Part shown: piece by piece, positions 1-14,200 of the stretch
Numbering within the stretch: position 1 is the stretch's first letter
Layout of the letters: each line of letters begins with the position of its first letter
Origin: Chromobotia macracanthus
Taxonomy: Eukaryota > Chordata > Actinopteri > Cypriniformes > Botiidae
Assembly: GCA_036877525.1 (NCBI GenBank)
Contig: JAZGTH010000066.1
Location: 2,689,001-2,753,000, forward strand
Direction of reading: 5' to 3'
DNA length: 64,000 nucleotides
Notes under the pieces: generated by a model
What the model saw: the letters and a program-made list of their open reading frames with translations, nothing else
The model's database searches: none
What the model was told of the DNA's origin: nothing
Position numbers and translations under genes: made by a program

Positions 1-392
1 TCTGGAATGACTTCCAGCACAGTCACGTGTGTGCTTTTGGCTTTGGCCACAATTACAATGCAATCTGTAGTTTTCTACTTAAAGCACAGGCATGGAAACA
101 ATTACAGAAACGTTTCTGTTTACAGCCCCCTTTAAATGAAGGCTTTAGGTTTTGGTTGAGTGGATTGGTTTGTATAACGTTTTGCTCACATATGTCATGA
201 AATCTCAGTTCTGAACAGGTTATCTTTCATACAAACATTGGGTTTTGCCAGCCAATCAAACCAGAAGAGCTGTAATCATACTGATATCTTAAAATCTGAG
301 AGATTCAGTATCAATTCACATAAGCAAAAAGGTTGACAGTTTGGACTGCAGAAAATTAAAGAAAGCATGAGTGTGATGGTTATATTGAGGAG

Positions 393-451
393 GGAGAAAC
401 AGAGAGAGGGAGAGAGCGAGAGAGAGAGACAGAAAGAGAGAGAATAACAGA

Positions 452-504
<53 letters not shown>
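393..504. repeat. GA microsatellite
   Basis: Purine-only (GA)n tract of about 110 bp, interrupted in its first half and pure from about 450. Confidence 0.95.
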
Positions 505-506
<2 letters not shown>

Positions 507-725
507 ATTGGTACACCACTTCCTCCCTACAGTTTATAGGGCACTTTTCAAAGTATGAAGGAAAAATAGAGAAAGAGAGAGAAATGTAAATTAATATTTC
601 AATGCACAAACAATCGTTTCTATTTGTCCAAATTCCAAACTCAGAATAAATCTTAAATCTAAGTGCAGATTTACATTTTAAATTTACACGTTTATCCAAA
701 CTTACAGTTCATCCAAGTTATACTA

Positions 726-815
726 TTATATTTGATCAGTATGTGATTCCTGGGAATCAAACCCATGACCTTTGTGCAGATAACGCAATGTGCTAACAGT
801 TGAGCTACAGGAGCA
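726..815 (-). mobile_element. tRNA-derived SINE head fragment
   Basis: On the minus strand it reads TGTAGCTCAACTGTTAGCAC and GGTTTGATTCCCAGGAATCA, the A and B boxes of the same family as at 21577. Confidence 0.7.
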
Positions 816-3800
816 TGAAAGTGTTCACAGTTTTGAATAAATATAGGCACCTAAAATAATCACAAAATTATCTAATTACAACCCAAAGACATTACACCAG
901 CCGCGTCTGTTTTGGATGTCATGGTATATCTCTGTTTTGTTATGTGTGCGTATGTAACATCCCATAATTCCTGGCTGTGCGGTGGTCTGTCCAGCCTCGT
1001 TCCTCTGGTCTAGCGGAGTGGCTGCGATTGTCAGGATGTTGTGACTGCAGCAATATGGCAGCACTTGATGCTGGAGAGAGAAGCTCTTGTGTTGGGGCAT
1101 TGGTGTCAGATGTAAGGCCAAGATTAGCCATGCAACAACATACTGTGGTCACACTTACAATACACTTCACCCTCCAGGCCGCCTCACCCGGTCAAAAGCC
1201 ACAAACACAAATAAATTTCCAAACAAACACCAAACAGCTCATACTAATTCAAAACAACACCAAAACAATGTCAAATCACGAACTTTCGTAAGCCTATTCT
1301 ATTGTCGTAAAATGAGCTACATAAGATACAATGCAGAAGGCTTATTAAGATATTACATGAATGCATAAAGAACACACGTCTGTAAACAATCTCAGAGAGA
1401 TTTCTCAGCACATTTCTCGCTGTGACACAAGATGCACACACAATGCTATTAGTCTCTGTATTACTCCTTCATCAGCCAGGAAATTCAATTAAAGATGACC
1501 TAAAAATCCCTTCTTTCACTGTTTCTCTGAGACAGAGGGGCTGTAGCATTTCAGCTGGCTGCAGTTTAGCATTCAGTATTGCGAATGTGTGTGTAATATT
1601 TGCTTAGATGAAATCACATCCTTTCATTTCTGTGGAGGAACCGTGCCAGAAAACCCTGCCTCAAAGAAACCTGTGCCTTACAATCCCAACACCATTATCT
1701 GAGGAAGACATCTTCAGAATGAAAAACCGCGAATGGCTCTTAAAAAAGGGCCGTGAACTATTCACAGAGCGCTGCACAGAAACATCTTTAAATCACAAAA
1801 ATTGTTCTCAACCTTGTAGTACATTTTTACCGCCACGTTTTCAAAATTAATGATTTGTCACAGCTAAGATTAAAGCATAAGTCTGACAAAAAACGCGTGA
1901 CACAGACCTGCATGCGTAATACCTGCAGAAAAACCATCCAATAGAAGATATTCTACAAGTTATCTGAAGAGTACATACGGGAGGATGTTGTAGATACACT
2001 TGTGAACAAAGTCCACTTCCGTACAGTATTTTAAGTATTTCTGTAGTCACTCCACAAGCTTTATTCTTCTAAAGACGGCTGTTTTTCCCTGTCAGACCCT
2101 GCTATTATCCAATGTCCTTCTGACGTGTCTCTCTCCCCACACAATGACCTCCTCCAGGAAATGGAAGAGACAATGTTGAAATAAGTGTGAGCTCCTGATA
2201 ATCATGACCAGTATTTGCTCATAACCCTTCCTGCCCATCCAGCAGGAGACAAATACATTTACTCCAAAGGGGGGCCATGAACTGCGATCACCTACTGATT
2301 TACCACAGATAGTTTCTCTCAGGGAACATAAAAGTCTTTTCGAAACTCAACACCGATCAAATTGTACCAAAACAGGACAGCTCACCTTTTCTGTATTTCC
2401 TGAAATCCATCTTGGCCCAGTGATATCTTTTTTAAATCTACTGTGCCAACAGGATAAAAGCTTTTGCGCTCTTTTCTTGCTCTTTAAGCGCATGACATTT
2501 TTACTGTAGAGTTACCCAAATCAATGTTTTGACAAAGTGCGAAACTGTAGTTTTTGATAATGTCACAAACTGCTATTAAGACAGCAGCAAAAAGAGTAAA
2601 GTGAGTAAAAAAAGGAGGAAAACAAGGTTTAGAAGTCTTTAACATTGTACAGGAGATGAATAAAGGCCAGTTAACTGGAACTCAGAGGTCTGTGTTTCTC
2701 AGGAACTGACTAATTTACTGACTTACTGACTGCCTAAACTGTTGTTGTAGTGCCTCCACTGAAGAAACATTGAAAAAAAGATTATACTAAAACTGGGCAA
2801 ACAGATCTCCAGAATTTAAAATGACCTTCATAAAGGCTCTATCCATCCATATCTCTTTCAATTCACTCTCTTCACTTCCAACTTCTTAACACTTTCATAC
2901 ACAAAGTCAGGAACAGCAGTATTTACAAGCTAGCTAAAAGCTGACCCGCAATCAGACATTAGCAGACCACTGATGTCAGTGGCAGAGTTCCAGTAAGGGT
3001 CTCTCTGGCTGACCCTGGTCTCGTGGAGTGATGGGCCATGTGGAGAGAGACATCCTTTAGTAACAACGGAGTTCACCTCAGGGCACCGCGTGGCCCTCCC
3101 GCTGCCCTGGGCCACTGAGGACACCCTGTTGTTCCTGTCCTCTCTGAACAAAGCCGGCCACCAGTGCACACGGGCTGAGCTATTGTTGTGCTGACAAACT
3201 CTCAAACCAAATTTCATTACATATGCATTTTCTTTTGTCGTCACCTCAAGCCTTCTTCCTGCATTTTGCTCTGACAAATGTTATCGGGTTTCTTTTATGC
3301 TCCCACCCCCCTCAGAAATCACACAAGTGACTGTGCATTCCAAAAGTAACAGATCACCACAATACAAATCGTGGGTATTAACACATTGTTATTTTGGGCT
3401 GTGTGGTCATTTTTATGTTGTTATTTTGGCGTGTATAGTCAGTTTAGAGCAGGAGAATGCAAGAAACATGACTGTCGACACTGCACGCTCTTTTTCAGTT
3501 CATTCGTTCCTTCAATCAGCACGTGATGTCATTCTTAGCATGCACCATAAGCACTATAAGTTTCTCACGTCAAAAAAAACAACGTAATTTAAAGATAAAC
3601 ACACACAATGAATTTTTGGGATGCTAAGCAAAATCTACATTTGTTTTTTTCACTTTCAACAAAAAGGTTTTGAATTATTTGATTATAATGTGAAAGAAGC
3701 TGCAAGCCAAGGTGGACAAATGGATACCACAGATGAGAGATGCAAAAAGTCCAATAATGATGATAAACCACACCAAACTTTTGCAAATGAAGTTTTGATT

Positions 3801-5219
3801 ATCAGATGATAATAAAGTTTTCGGATAGTGAGATTCAAACATTTTAAATGTCAAACATTATTAGTCTGAATAAGAACAACTGTTGAGAAAAAGCCCTAAT
3901 CAAACTATATATGAATTTATTAATTACAAAACCGCAACTCCACTTACTTGGTAACCCTCTCTGCATAAAAGACAAGACAGACAACAGGACAAAATACAAC
4001 ATAATGGTGCTGAGAAGTTAAATAACCAGATAACACAGAGGCACACAAGCCATATGGTGCCTCCAGCAGTATCGCCTGTTGCTGACATAACAATGGAGAC
4101 GGTTAGACAGTGAGTGGCGGCAACAGTCAAACAAATGGTTGTTATTCTGAATTAGTCGAGCACCAGAACGAATGCACAGTTTCGCATCGTTCGGCCTACA
4201 GGTGCACTTAAGTGACAAACCAGATGTCAGTATGCGTCCAAGAGTGTTTGTGGAGCAATTCAATGTGGGCTCCACAAGCTCCAGCTTCAGGAACAGCAGG
4301 AACAATGAAGGGCCCCTTCCCCCAGTTCTGCTCCCACAGACAGCCCTGTCTACTGATTGTGTCCACGATCTTTTATCTTCCCTGACAATGTTTATATTTG
4401 TAATGTAACGAAAAGAAAATGCATCAAGAAGTTTGAAAAATGACAATAAAAACTCAAGTCTGAACATTTGTGGCATCAGTCAGGAGAGCAGCTGCTCTGT
4501 GTACACAAGTTAAACAAAATGTCACGACAGCAATGCAATGGCCAACAAACTACTGTCAGATATACCCAAAACAACAAAAAACTGAATGCTTTAACTCCTA
4601 AAGCAACATGACTGCAACTGAAGACACTTATGATCCTCATAACTCGAACCAGAGACTGATTTTAGTCCGTCAAACACTCAGATGAATTATTAACAGAGGC
4701 TGGACCCTGGACCTTCTCTCCAAAGCTTTATTTACGCACAGCAAACTGCTGTTTTTATGCAAGTATAATCTGAGGATGTAGATGCTACCCAAACCAACTA
4801 AGCATCTGAACAAGTCACTGCGAGGTCAAATGAATGAGCAGAAATCAATGCAACACCAATCTGAACATCATCAGCACCAAGTAAATATGATGAAATAATT
4901 TACACTTATGAAGCCACAACCCACTTAAATGATTTATGCAAATGTAATATAATGTAATGTAATGTAATATAATGGAATAGACAACAAATACAGACGTCGT
5001 TGTTTTTTCTCTATGGCTTTTCAATAGCCGATTATTTTACTTTTTATCCAAACGGGGACATGCAACAATTGCGCTTCTCCATTACGCACTCCACTATCTA
5101 TAATAGATTATACATTTCATAATGTCGGCAGAACACAGAAAAATAAAACAAAGATTATTATTATCATCATCATCATCATTTAAAGCCATTTTACAGACAA
5201 CATAAAGAGCCTCTTTAAC

Positions 5220-5480
5220 TTCCGATCGATGAAACTTGCCTCGGTCTGTTAACCGTGCGTCAAGCGGGGCGATCAGATCGGACCTGTATCCAGCTCAGAT
5301 CGGACCTGTATCCAGCTCAGATCGGACCTGTATCCAGCTGATCCTGGTTTTCCCGGTTGTGTGAAGTATGCGCGGAATCACGGCAGGAATGAGACGAACC
5401 GAGTTCCCGTCGGGGCGGATCGGGAGTGACGTCACAGTGACGGGAGGGGCCGCAGTCGAACCCGTGACCGCAGCTGCCGT
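5220..5480. promoter_or_regulatory. CpG-rich candidate promoter below parva
   Basis: A GC-rich block in AT-rich surroundings with a palindromic CRE site TGACGTCA at 5427-5434, further CGTGAC half-sites and a triplicated 22-bp motif. On the minus strand, GAG followed by GCAAGT at 5239 has the shape of a GC-AG type donor. By human gene order the next gene after PARVA would be TEAD1, whose 5' exons are partly noncoding. No TEAD1 coding exon is visible, so gene identity is not claimed. Confidence 0.4.
5276..5341. repeat. three tandem 22-bp units
   Basis: The unit GATCGGACCTGTATCCAGCT plus CA occurs three times without mismatch, with the last two bases changed in the final copy. It sits inside the CpG-rich block, so it may bind a factor three times or be a recent slippage product. 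Confidence 0.9.
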
Positions 5481-7399
5481 GAAGGATTCATGAAGTCCAA
5501 GAAGTTCATGAGAAGAGCGTTTCAGCTCAAAACGTCTGCCTGCTTTGTGTGTCTATTTATATTGTGTCCCTGTTTGGCCCCTCTCAAGGGGTCCAAAAAT
5601 GATGCTTTAATTTGGATTCAGGGTCTTATAAGGGTTACTTGCCTTACATTGTTCTGTTATGTACCTGAGGATACATCATACAGTGAATGAATAAGAATAA
5701 AAATACACACTAATATTTAATATCATTACTAATATTTAATGTCATTATTGGTTTCCACCAGGACCCCACCTGGGGGTTCTCAAAGTGGGGTCCAAAACTC
5801 CTGATCCGTGAAATAGTTATTTGCTATAAATCATAACATTGTGCCATTTAATACACAGCATGGTGAACAGTCAAATTTAAGCAAAAATGATCACAAGCTA
5901 ACAGCCTGTTACCATTTCAAACTATTCACACTATTAAGTTACCAGAAAGTTTTTTGATAACCTTGATGCAACATTCATAAGGTTGAGAGAAAGACGACGA
6001 TGTCTTCATCAGAAACCTCATTCGGTAATTGTGAAAGATTTGCTCTCAACAAATACGACCAGTAAACATACTGGAGTAAAGGCATAATGTGTAAAATTCC
6101 TTGAAAATCAATATGTGCTTTAACAGAAGGAGATAAAGAGGGTGTAATAAAATGGTCATATAATTGGATCTGGAGGCAGCTTGTTATCTTGTTGCCATTA
6201 CCCGTGAGATCAAGCCAGCGTGTCTCAACCTGCCATTAACACAATGTTGCTCTAAAGTCCAATTAAATAGCAGTGAAAAGGAACCAGTGATGAAGTCCTT
6301 GTGCATTTATGTGGGAATGTTATTTATCAGGTAATGACTACAGAACGGCTGAACACAGAGGGAAAACATCTATTGGTTGTAGATTTGTAAACCAGACAGG
6401 ATTTAAAAACGGCTTTATGAACCAAACAAAGAAAAAGCAAACACTGCTTAATGAGTACAAGGAACAAGGAACATTCTCGGCTAACCTTTACTTGAAGTTT
6501 TGCAGTTTTGAAACCCAAACTCGAGATCAGAGATTCACTCGTAGCCCCTCGTGTATCTTTTATCCTTGTGAACGTCTTTTCAGCACATAGTTGAATATAT
6601 AATTTAAGACATTACGAAAAATTACTCAATTACGTGGGTATTTTGTAACACAATTAAAAACACTCTGAGCACCTTACCAGCCCCTTAGCAACACCCTGGC
6701 AACCACCCACAGCACCCTAGCTGTAGTTGCTTGTTTTTGTTGTTGAGAAAGTATTATAAACCTTTAAAATGTCTTACTGCAAACCAGGCACAAGAATTCA
6801 GACTCAAGCCTCTGGTTAAAGCGTAATTTTGGGGGGAAATTTCCTGAATCTATTCTGCCTACAAGAACAAAATGAGCTCTATCCAATACAAGAGCTTACT
6901 AGTTCCCTCCTGTTTGAACTAGTCTGTCCAACAATCTTTGTTTCGTTTGTGACTTGGCGCGGGATTACTTTTATGTGTGCTTTGGCATAATTTGACAAAT
7001 TTAAACACTCAGTGACCAGAGAGAGATCAGATTAGTCCATCATTTTGATTCACTGTCATTTTTAGAAGAATCCAGTAAGAATGAAATGATTTCTCACACA
7101 GCAGTTCCCCCTGTGGACAATGATGGTTTAGAGTGGAAGTAAATGAGCTCCTAAACAGTCATGCACTTGTAAAAGGGACAATGAGGGTCTATGTCTGCTG
7201 GTCATTTTTGTGGTGCTTTTAAAGCTTTAAGCATCTGCTCAAGTGAGTGAAGCGAACAGTCTATCACAGACAGTACGAGCTAAATCAAAGTACAGCACTC
7301 AGGAATGCAGCCTTTAAAATGGACAGAAATACAGGAAATGGAATGAAGACAAAAGTCTGACAGAATCACAAAGACAGATGATTCATCCACATTTAATAT
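5481..7399. other. intergenic, 5.5-7.4 kb
   Basis: AT-rich spacer between the CpG-rich block and the parva 3' end. No coding or RNA gene signal seen. A short inexact duplication (TAATATTTAATATCATTAC) is at about 5710-5745. Confidence 0.4.
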
Positions 7400-8208
7400 A
7401 GAATTTGTCATATTTTCAGGTGCTAAAGATAAGAACGTACAAAGATATGAAGTCAGTGCTTCATAAATGATGCTACTGCAATTTAACAATTTAACAAAAT
7501 CAATCAAATGATGTAACAAAATAATTTATTTTTGAAAATATGCGCAATACAAATCTTGTTCAATTATGATTCATGGCACCATGTTATAAGATGTAAGAAG
7601 CATAAATGTAAAAAATTATCCATTACTACAGAGTCTCAGGGCACTTCGAGTAAACAGCGAAATTTGTGTAGCAACATGATATAAAAATATAATAAAACTT
7701 TGGTTAATGCACATGTACTCTGCAGTTCTTGCAGGAAAAATGATACCGAGTGGAACATAATAAAAACATTAGCACAGAAATTACAACAAAGGCTGAGAGT
7801 GTAAAATTATGTAGCGGTTATTTGGTCAAATATCTTGGGAACAGATACACCCTAATTCCAATGCAGCTCCTGTTGGACTTAAAGTTGAACTTGCTTAGTG
7901 ACTTGTAAGTGACTTAATAAGTGACTTAAAATAGTACAGTGTGACATGCAAGATTGGATCTTGTCTTCAGCTCTTATTAAGGCACTTGATGAATTCATGA
8001 ATACATTTCAGATAAAAAAATGCCTATTTCCATTTTTACAAATGAATCAACACATTATTTAAGGACTGGAATGCTGCCATCCATAGTAGTTATATTCTTA
8101 GCATATTTTTCCATTTTCATATCCATTTAGATTACAAAAACCATTAGGACACAATTGACTGTTATATCTGCCCATGAGCTTTACTGTAGATTTTTTTTCT
8201 GATTCTGT
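7400..8208 (-). other. parva: parva 3' untranslated region (approximate)
   Basis: AT-rich sequence directly after the parva TGA, with no coding signal. The nearest clear hexamer on the minus strand is AATAAA at 7525-7530, about 680 nt after the stop. The true cleavage site cannot be read from sequence alone. Confidence 0.45.
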
Positions 8209-11200
8209 TCATTCCACGTGTCTGTACCTGGTGAAAAGATTGTAAAGAACCCGAAGTGTCGATTTGAGGTCACAGTTCACAATATCTGAAAGAGGAATAA
8301 AACACAAACGTTAAACATGGAATATGGGAACAGAGCTGTTACTTTTGTCTCTTTGTAAAGAATAACCTATTGACCACAAACAGCTAAAACAAAAGTGATA
8401 ATATAGAAACTGTACATATATTTTTGCATTATCGTATGATCATTTTACCAAATAGTTAAAGAATCTAGACAAACAGGTAATATTACAGAAACTGTATATA
8501 TATATAGTTTCTATAATATTATTTGTAAACATAAACACGAGTATAGACTTTATAGACTTACAATTACTAAAATGTACTGCAATTATAATACGTATATATC
8601 GTATATACATATATTGTATAATACACAATATATTGTTAGCTTTGTAGTTTTGGCTTGTTGGTTCTAAGGGCAAAATGTTAAATGCTCTCTCTCTCTCTTT
8701 GTAAGTCGCTTTGGATAAAAGCATCTGCTAAATGAATGTAAATGTGGATACTGTATTGTATGTTGCATAGAATCTGTTGTGTATTTTATACTGTTGTTTT
8801 TGTTGCTGCACTTTAGTAGGAGAACTTTCATTTGAAAATGAAAACAAGACCCAACAAACCGACTCTTCTCTGTTCAAGCTCTGTTAAACTGCAGGAAAAA
8901 AACACGGGGGGAAAGCAACATGCAAAACCCAAATAAAACTGAAATTGCGACACGAAAATGTAAGATTTGTAAAGTGAAATGAAGATAGATCATCTAAAGA
9001 AACCATGAAGGTTATGTTTTAGAGCACAACCAAAGACAGCTCTGTGTTTAAAAAGACATTCCTTCGTGGAATTTTTCAATTATCTCTGAAACTGAAAGTG
9101 TGCTACGAGCTTAATAACAGTACATACATTCAGGCTAAAACAGCAACATTTAAAAACTAGGAAAACATCAGCAGCTCTATACACACAGATCTGACAAGCC
9201 AGTTCTTTGGAAAACAGCTTTTTAGTGCAACGACAAAGGTAAGCTGATTGGATTTGCCGAGAACAAAGGCTTATTACCTTCAGGCCTGGGTTTTGGCCTC
9301 TCCAGGCCACCATCCTGCATCAGCTCAAAGGAGAAAGATACATTGTGAACCTGCAATTAAACACACACAAACACAATGAAGCAGCGGTTCAAAGTCAGAC
9401 GCGAGTTAAAAAGAGAACGCAATTTCTCAAAACCAGACTATGGACAGACATAATTAGTTATCTCTGAAATTCACACACAAGTGCTGGATATTAAAAGCAA
9501 GCTACACGCCACATCACTGATCCATTTCCTGCGCAGAGGCAGATTACAGATGCACCCCGGTGTGACGTGCCCATTTGGCCCAGACCGGGCCTGCTGGATG
9601 TGACCCAGGTGAGCAAGCTGATGTCTGGGCTCGCTGTCAACGGCCACCCTCTCTCATGCCACTCAGTAAGAGCACCACCACTGCTTTCAACACTGATGGA
9701 TGGTAATCACAGACCTGGAGGTAATTTATACCTTTTGGTCAAAATTCTCAGGGGTCAGGAAGAAGTTGTAGAGAGAGACAAAGTAGCCTTCCAGAAGTCC
9801 CATCAGAAGGACCAGATACACACCATCTGCAAACTACAAACAACTCATGATCAGGAATTCTGGTGGAAGATACAAGAGTTACAACATATTATAAGATTCC
9901 GATCGTAGCTCTGGTATGTGTCGTAGCACATACCAGTGATTGTGGTCGACATTAATGTGGCAATTTAGTGCTAGAATACTTTATGATTGTCAGTACACAC
10001 AAAAAAAAGTTCTAGGAAATTAATTCAGGAATACTTTACTACTTGATTACAATAAGAATAAAGTTGTTTGCTTTTAAAAGATTTGTTGAACCAGAAAGTT
10101 CTTTTGTCATGCTAACAAGCAATAGCACAAAGACAATTTTGTTGCTAACATGTCTATTTAACTATATTACTTATTATTATTATAAACTATATTACTATTG
10201 TTAATTCAATAAATGTATTGCTGGCTTTATGTATTGTTGGTATTCTTGATGACAAACATGGTCACACTGCTTAAAGAAACAGTTCACGCAAAAACTTAAA
10301 GGAGAAATGTCTCCTCAATGCTTTAATATGCCGCAGTCAGATTGCAGCTTTTTGTGTTGGTACAGTATGTATGAGACGATACCTGTGTATCCAGCTCAGA
10401 CACTTCCAAGTTCAGTTTATTTAGGTGCTTGTTTACGAAGGTGATCAGAGTCTGCAGAGAACAAGTTTGGTCAGGCTTGTCTACGGATGTGAAACTGGAG
10501 TCTCTGGGTAATAATTACAGAATTTAATAATACCTTCTTCACAACGTTGAGCTTGTCAGGAGCGTGGTCAAACAAGGTATCAAAAGCATCACGCTCTACA
10601 TGGCAGAAAAACAAATATTACAGAATAAATGACAGAACAATTGCTGGAACAGTGTACATCAAATCTAAACTAGTGATACTTCAAAAGATGGTTCTAATAC
10701 CAATTACTAAAACTTACCATGGCGGCCAGATAAAGCCCTAAAAAGATGAGAAACAGCTTTGTTAAATTAAGATAAATTAATATTAGAAATAATATATAAA
10801 CAATAGCCAGCTCTGAAGATGATAGCTACATGAACCTGCCAGTCAAAAGTAGGCGGTATTAGGGGGGGAGGGTGGACAATCTAGAAACGTTATTGGACGA
10901 AATGAGTAAGTGCAGTATGAGTCATCAATATATTTGTGCTGTTTTCTGTGAAAAAGAAAAACATTTTTTTTTGTTTTTAAATATTTTTTAATGTTTTTAT
11001 ATGGTGAAAATTAAATTACCCAACTTTTAAGAGAACACTAGCATGTACGGAACTTCAAAGCTAACATACAAGCATTTTAAACAAGAATATATTATGTTTC
11101 ATTTATCACCAAGAAAACACAAGAGAAAATGAATCTCTCGTAATGGTCTAGTCACACAAAAGCCAGGCTGAACAGAGGGCAGTGATTTGGTTGGGTGGAG

Positions 11201-14200
11201 GGTGATCAAATTGGTCAGGCATGTCTGGGTCAGCACTGGACAGGGTCCTCAACCCATGAGGCTCCCTCCTGCCAGCCATCAGCTCGGGCAACAGCAGCTA
11301 CTGTGTGTGTGATAACAGCTTTGGGAAGTTTTCCACAAACACACACACATGTAAAAACACACACCAGACACTGCCAGATGCCTGCTGGACTTCTCCACAG
11401 TCAGCTGTGCATGTGTGTGTGGTGCTGGTATTCACTGTTATGAGGACCAAATGTCTCCTCAAGTATAGTAATACCAGTACACATTTTTAGGTCCCATGAG
11501 AAAACAAGCTTATTAATTATACAGTTTTTTGAAAATCTAAATCAGCAGAAAGTTTTCTGTGATGTAGGGTCTAGGTGTAGGGTTAGTGTAGGGGGACAGA
11601 ATATGAAATGGAGATTTGAAAAGGAGGGTGACAGCAGCAGTGACATACTCAGTGTTGCCAGTAATTTCCTCCAGAATCTGACGGGATTGGAGAATTCCCT
11701 CTCGTTTCTAAACGGGAGAAACAAAACAAGACAGATAAGTTACGAACAGTGAGAAATCTGGGAATCTGTAGAAGCTGCTGCCCTTTAAAAGTACTATGAA
11801 AATATCTTTTTTGAGAAAATGAGTTTATTATGCATAATTATGCTATTATAATTATGCTCTAATTATGCATCAAAAACACATCAAGAATCAGAAGTTTCCG
11901 GAAAACAGTTTGTCATGTTCCATGTAAGTATGAGTCACAAATTTTCACAAACTGCTTTTCCTTGAATTCCCATGTGATCACTAGTTTGGGATTTTTAGAC
12001 ATCATTAGAGATGCTTAAACTCTAAAAAAACTAAATATTTTTAAAGATGACCAGAATTTTTGAAAAGAAATTTGCATTATTTTTTTGGATTAGTTTATTG
12101 TTAGGTCAGCAAACAACACATTTGGTGTAATATTTGTAAAGATGTAGGTGAAACAAACAAATTAACCATGTTCATCAGAGACATAACAATGTGACTGCAA
12201 CCTGTAACCTTTGTGGGTTTAAAAATAAAACCAAAAAAAGTACATGACAGATCAGTGTTCAACACAATCTCCATACCTTCCCCGATTCACAAAGGCAAGT
12301 TTATAATAATGTTTTATAACCTGAGCTGTGGGATAAGATATCCCAGGAAATGTCAGTTTGGTTTAATTTTAATTTCAACACAGGTAATAAGAAATATAAA
12401 GTAACCTTCAATTTTCTGCTTTAGAGATGGTGATTGAAAGGCAAAGGTTACGGATTGCAGCTTTAATTATCAAACGCAAAACGTGACAATGTAAAAGCAC
12501 AGGATACGTACCTGGACCACGACCACTTGTATGGACACATGATCAGGCAGGCGAATAGGTGCTCTGAAGTGCTGTGAGAGCGCCACCAACAGGTGGAGGA
12601 TGGCCACAATGCTCTTGGCATGAACGGCTGTCAAAAATCAAACAAATGTTAAGAAAAAAGATGTTCTGACTTTATTTCAATGTATTAAGATCAGGGTTGG
12701 AATAAAGGGCTACAGCGAAAACAATCCTTGGTGAGATGTTTCCCGTAATTGAAGGACACACGACTGATGTGTCCTGGAGATTGACAAAAATCTATAAATT
12801 AAAAAGATCTTTCTGCCTCATAAAACGTAAAGCACATTACAACAAGCTACAATCTCTTGCAAGAGAGGAGAGACTGAATTCCACTGAAAGGCAATGTTAC
12901 ATCACTTTAAACTGCTTTCCCAGCCTTTGAAGTTTAAGCCGAATTAGACACCCTCAAAGTTAACAGGTTTTCTTTTCTTGGTTTTCTTCAACCATTTGTT
13001 ACTGCATGTCTAAAAGAACACTTACAAATGTCTAATGTGTTCGAATTTAACACTCCGTAACATTTGCATCTTCTTAACGCTTCTAACACTCAACCACATG
13101 TGATGAATTTATTATTTAGCTCCTGGAAAGCTCCTGGAAATAATTTGGTAAATAAGCGGGTAAATTTTGGGTTGTGAGAATGTTTTCGTAACATTTCTGA
13201 CAAGTAACAAAAATGTTAAAAACGTTATTATGACAGTTTTAGGAACATTCAAAACGTCCAGTTTTTTAGACATTGTATTAGCGTTTATGGCTTGGTTATT
13301 TAAACATTGTTTATTTCTGTAACTTTTTAAAACGTTTGATATATACCATATATAACATTAGAAAAACATTCCATCAGCTTTACTGCAAGAGAAGTTAACC
13401 AACGTTCTGAGAACATTGCCTGTCAGCTGGGAAAGACCTTGATTAGTGTGTAGAGATGTGTTTAGGGCTGGATCTGAATTCTGCAGCATAAACGCTTCCC
13501 AGAAGCAGAAGTGTTGGACTTGTTCTAAGAGGAGACCTACAGTCAACGTTCCATTTGATGCTCCTGGTGGAGACCTTCAATGCATCGTTGATCCTCTCCA
13601 GAACCGTCTGTAGCTTCTGTTTCTGGGCAATCTCAGACTGGGTCACCTCAGCAACATTTAGCTTCTCACCTTCCAGCTTTTCTGTGGGATGGAACAGAAC
13701 AGACTTATGGAGAAGATCTCAAGAAGAACCTTTTGATGCAGATGAAGGACTACTGAGTGATGAACAATTACTAGAGTCCAAGTACAGCTTGATTGGTTGT
13801 CTAATGTTGTAAACTGTTGGATAGCCAATAAAGAACTGCAACATCCCTCACCAAAGAGTTTCTGGAGAACCTGTCCATCATAAAGATCTTCTGCCAGGTC
13901 CTTCACAATGATTCTTTCCCCTACTAGCACATCGTTGATCCAGTCAATGAGCACCTAATTCAGACATTTAACAAACAGTGATTACATTGGACCTGTTGTG
14001 GACGTTTATTATGCTACCACTTATTATACGCCATAACACACTTCTAAATTAACAATGTGCTCTCCAAATGCAAACCTTCATGAGCTCCTGTAGTTTACGG
14101 TCATTCTTTGAGTTGGGGTCCACCATGGTGCGAACCTCATTTTCCTCTGTGAGAGATGGAAAGATTTGGGAAGAGACAAAGCCGTGCAAGACAGAGAGAT

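Larger units (their letters stand above)
1..5219. other. no gene seen, 1-5.2 kb
   Basis: No exon with good splice sites and family similarity was found on either strand. It holds a GA microsatellite, a SINE fragment and unassigned AT-rich sequence. Two more GC-balanced stretches (about 2085-2300 and 2940-3260) stand out and could be conserved noncoding sequence. If a TEAD1-like gene starts at 5.2 kb, this would be its first intron. Confidence 0.4.

Noticed and set aside
2930..3277. 115-codon minus-strand open frame
   Set aside because: No recognisable domain, no splice context, composition not coding-like.
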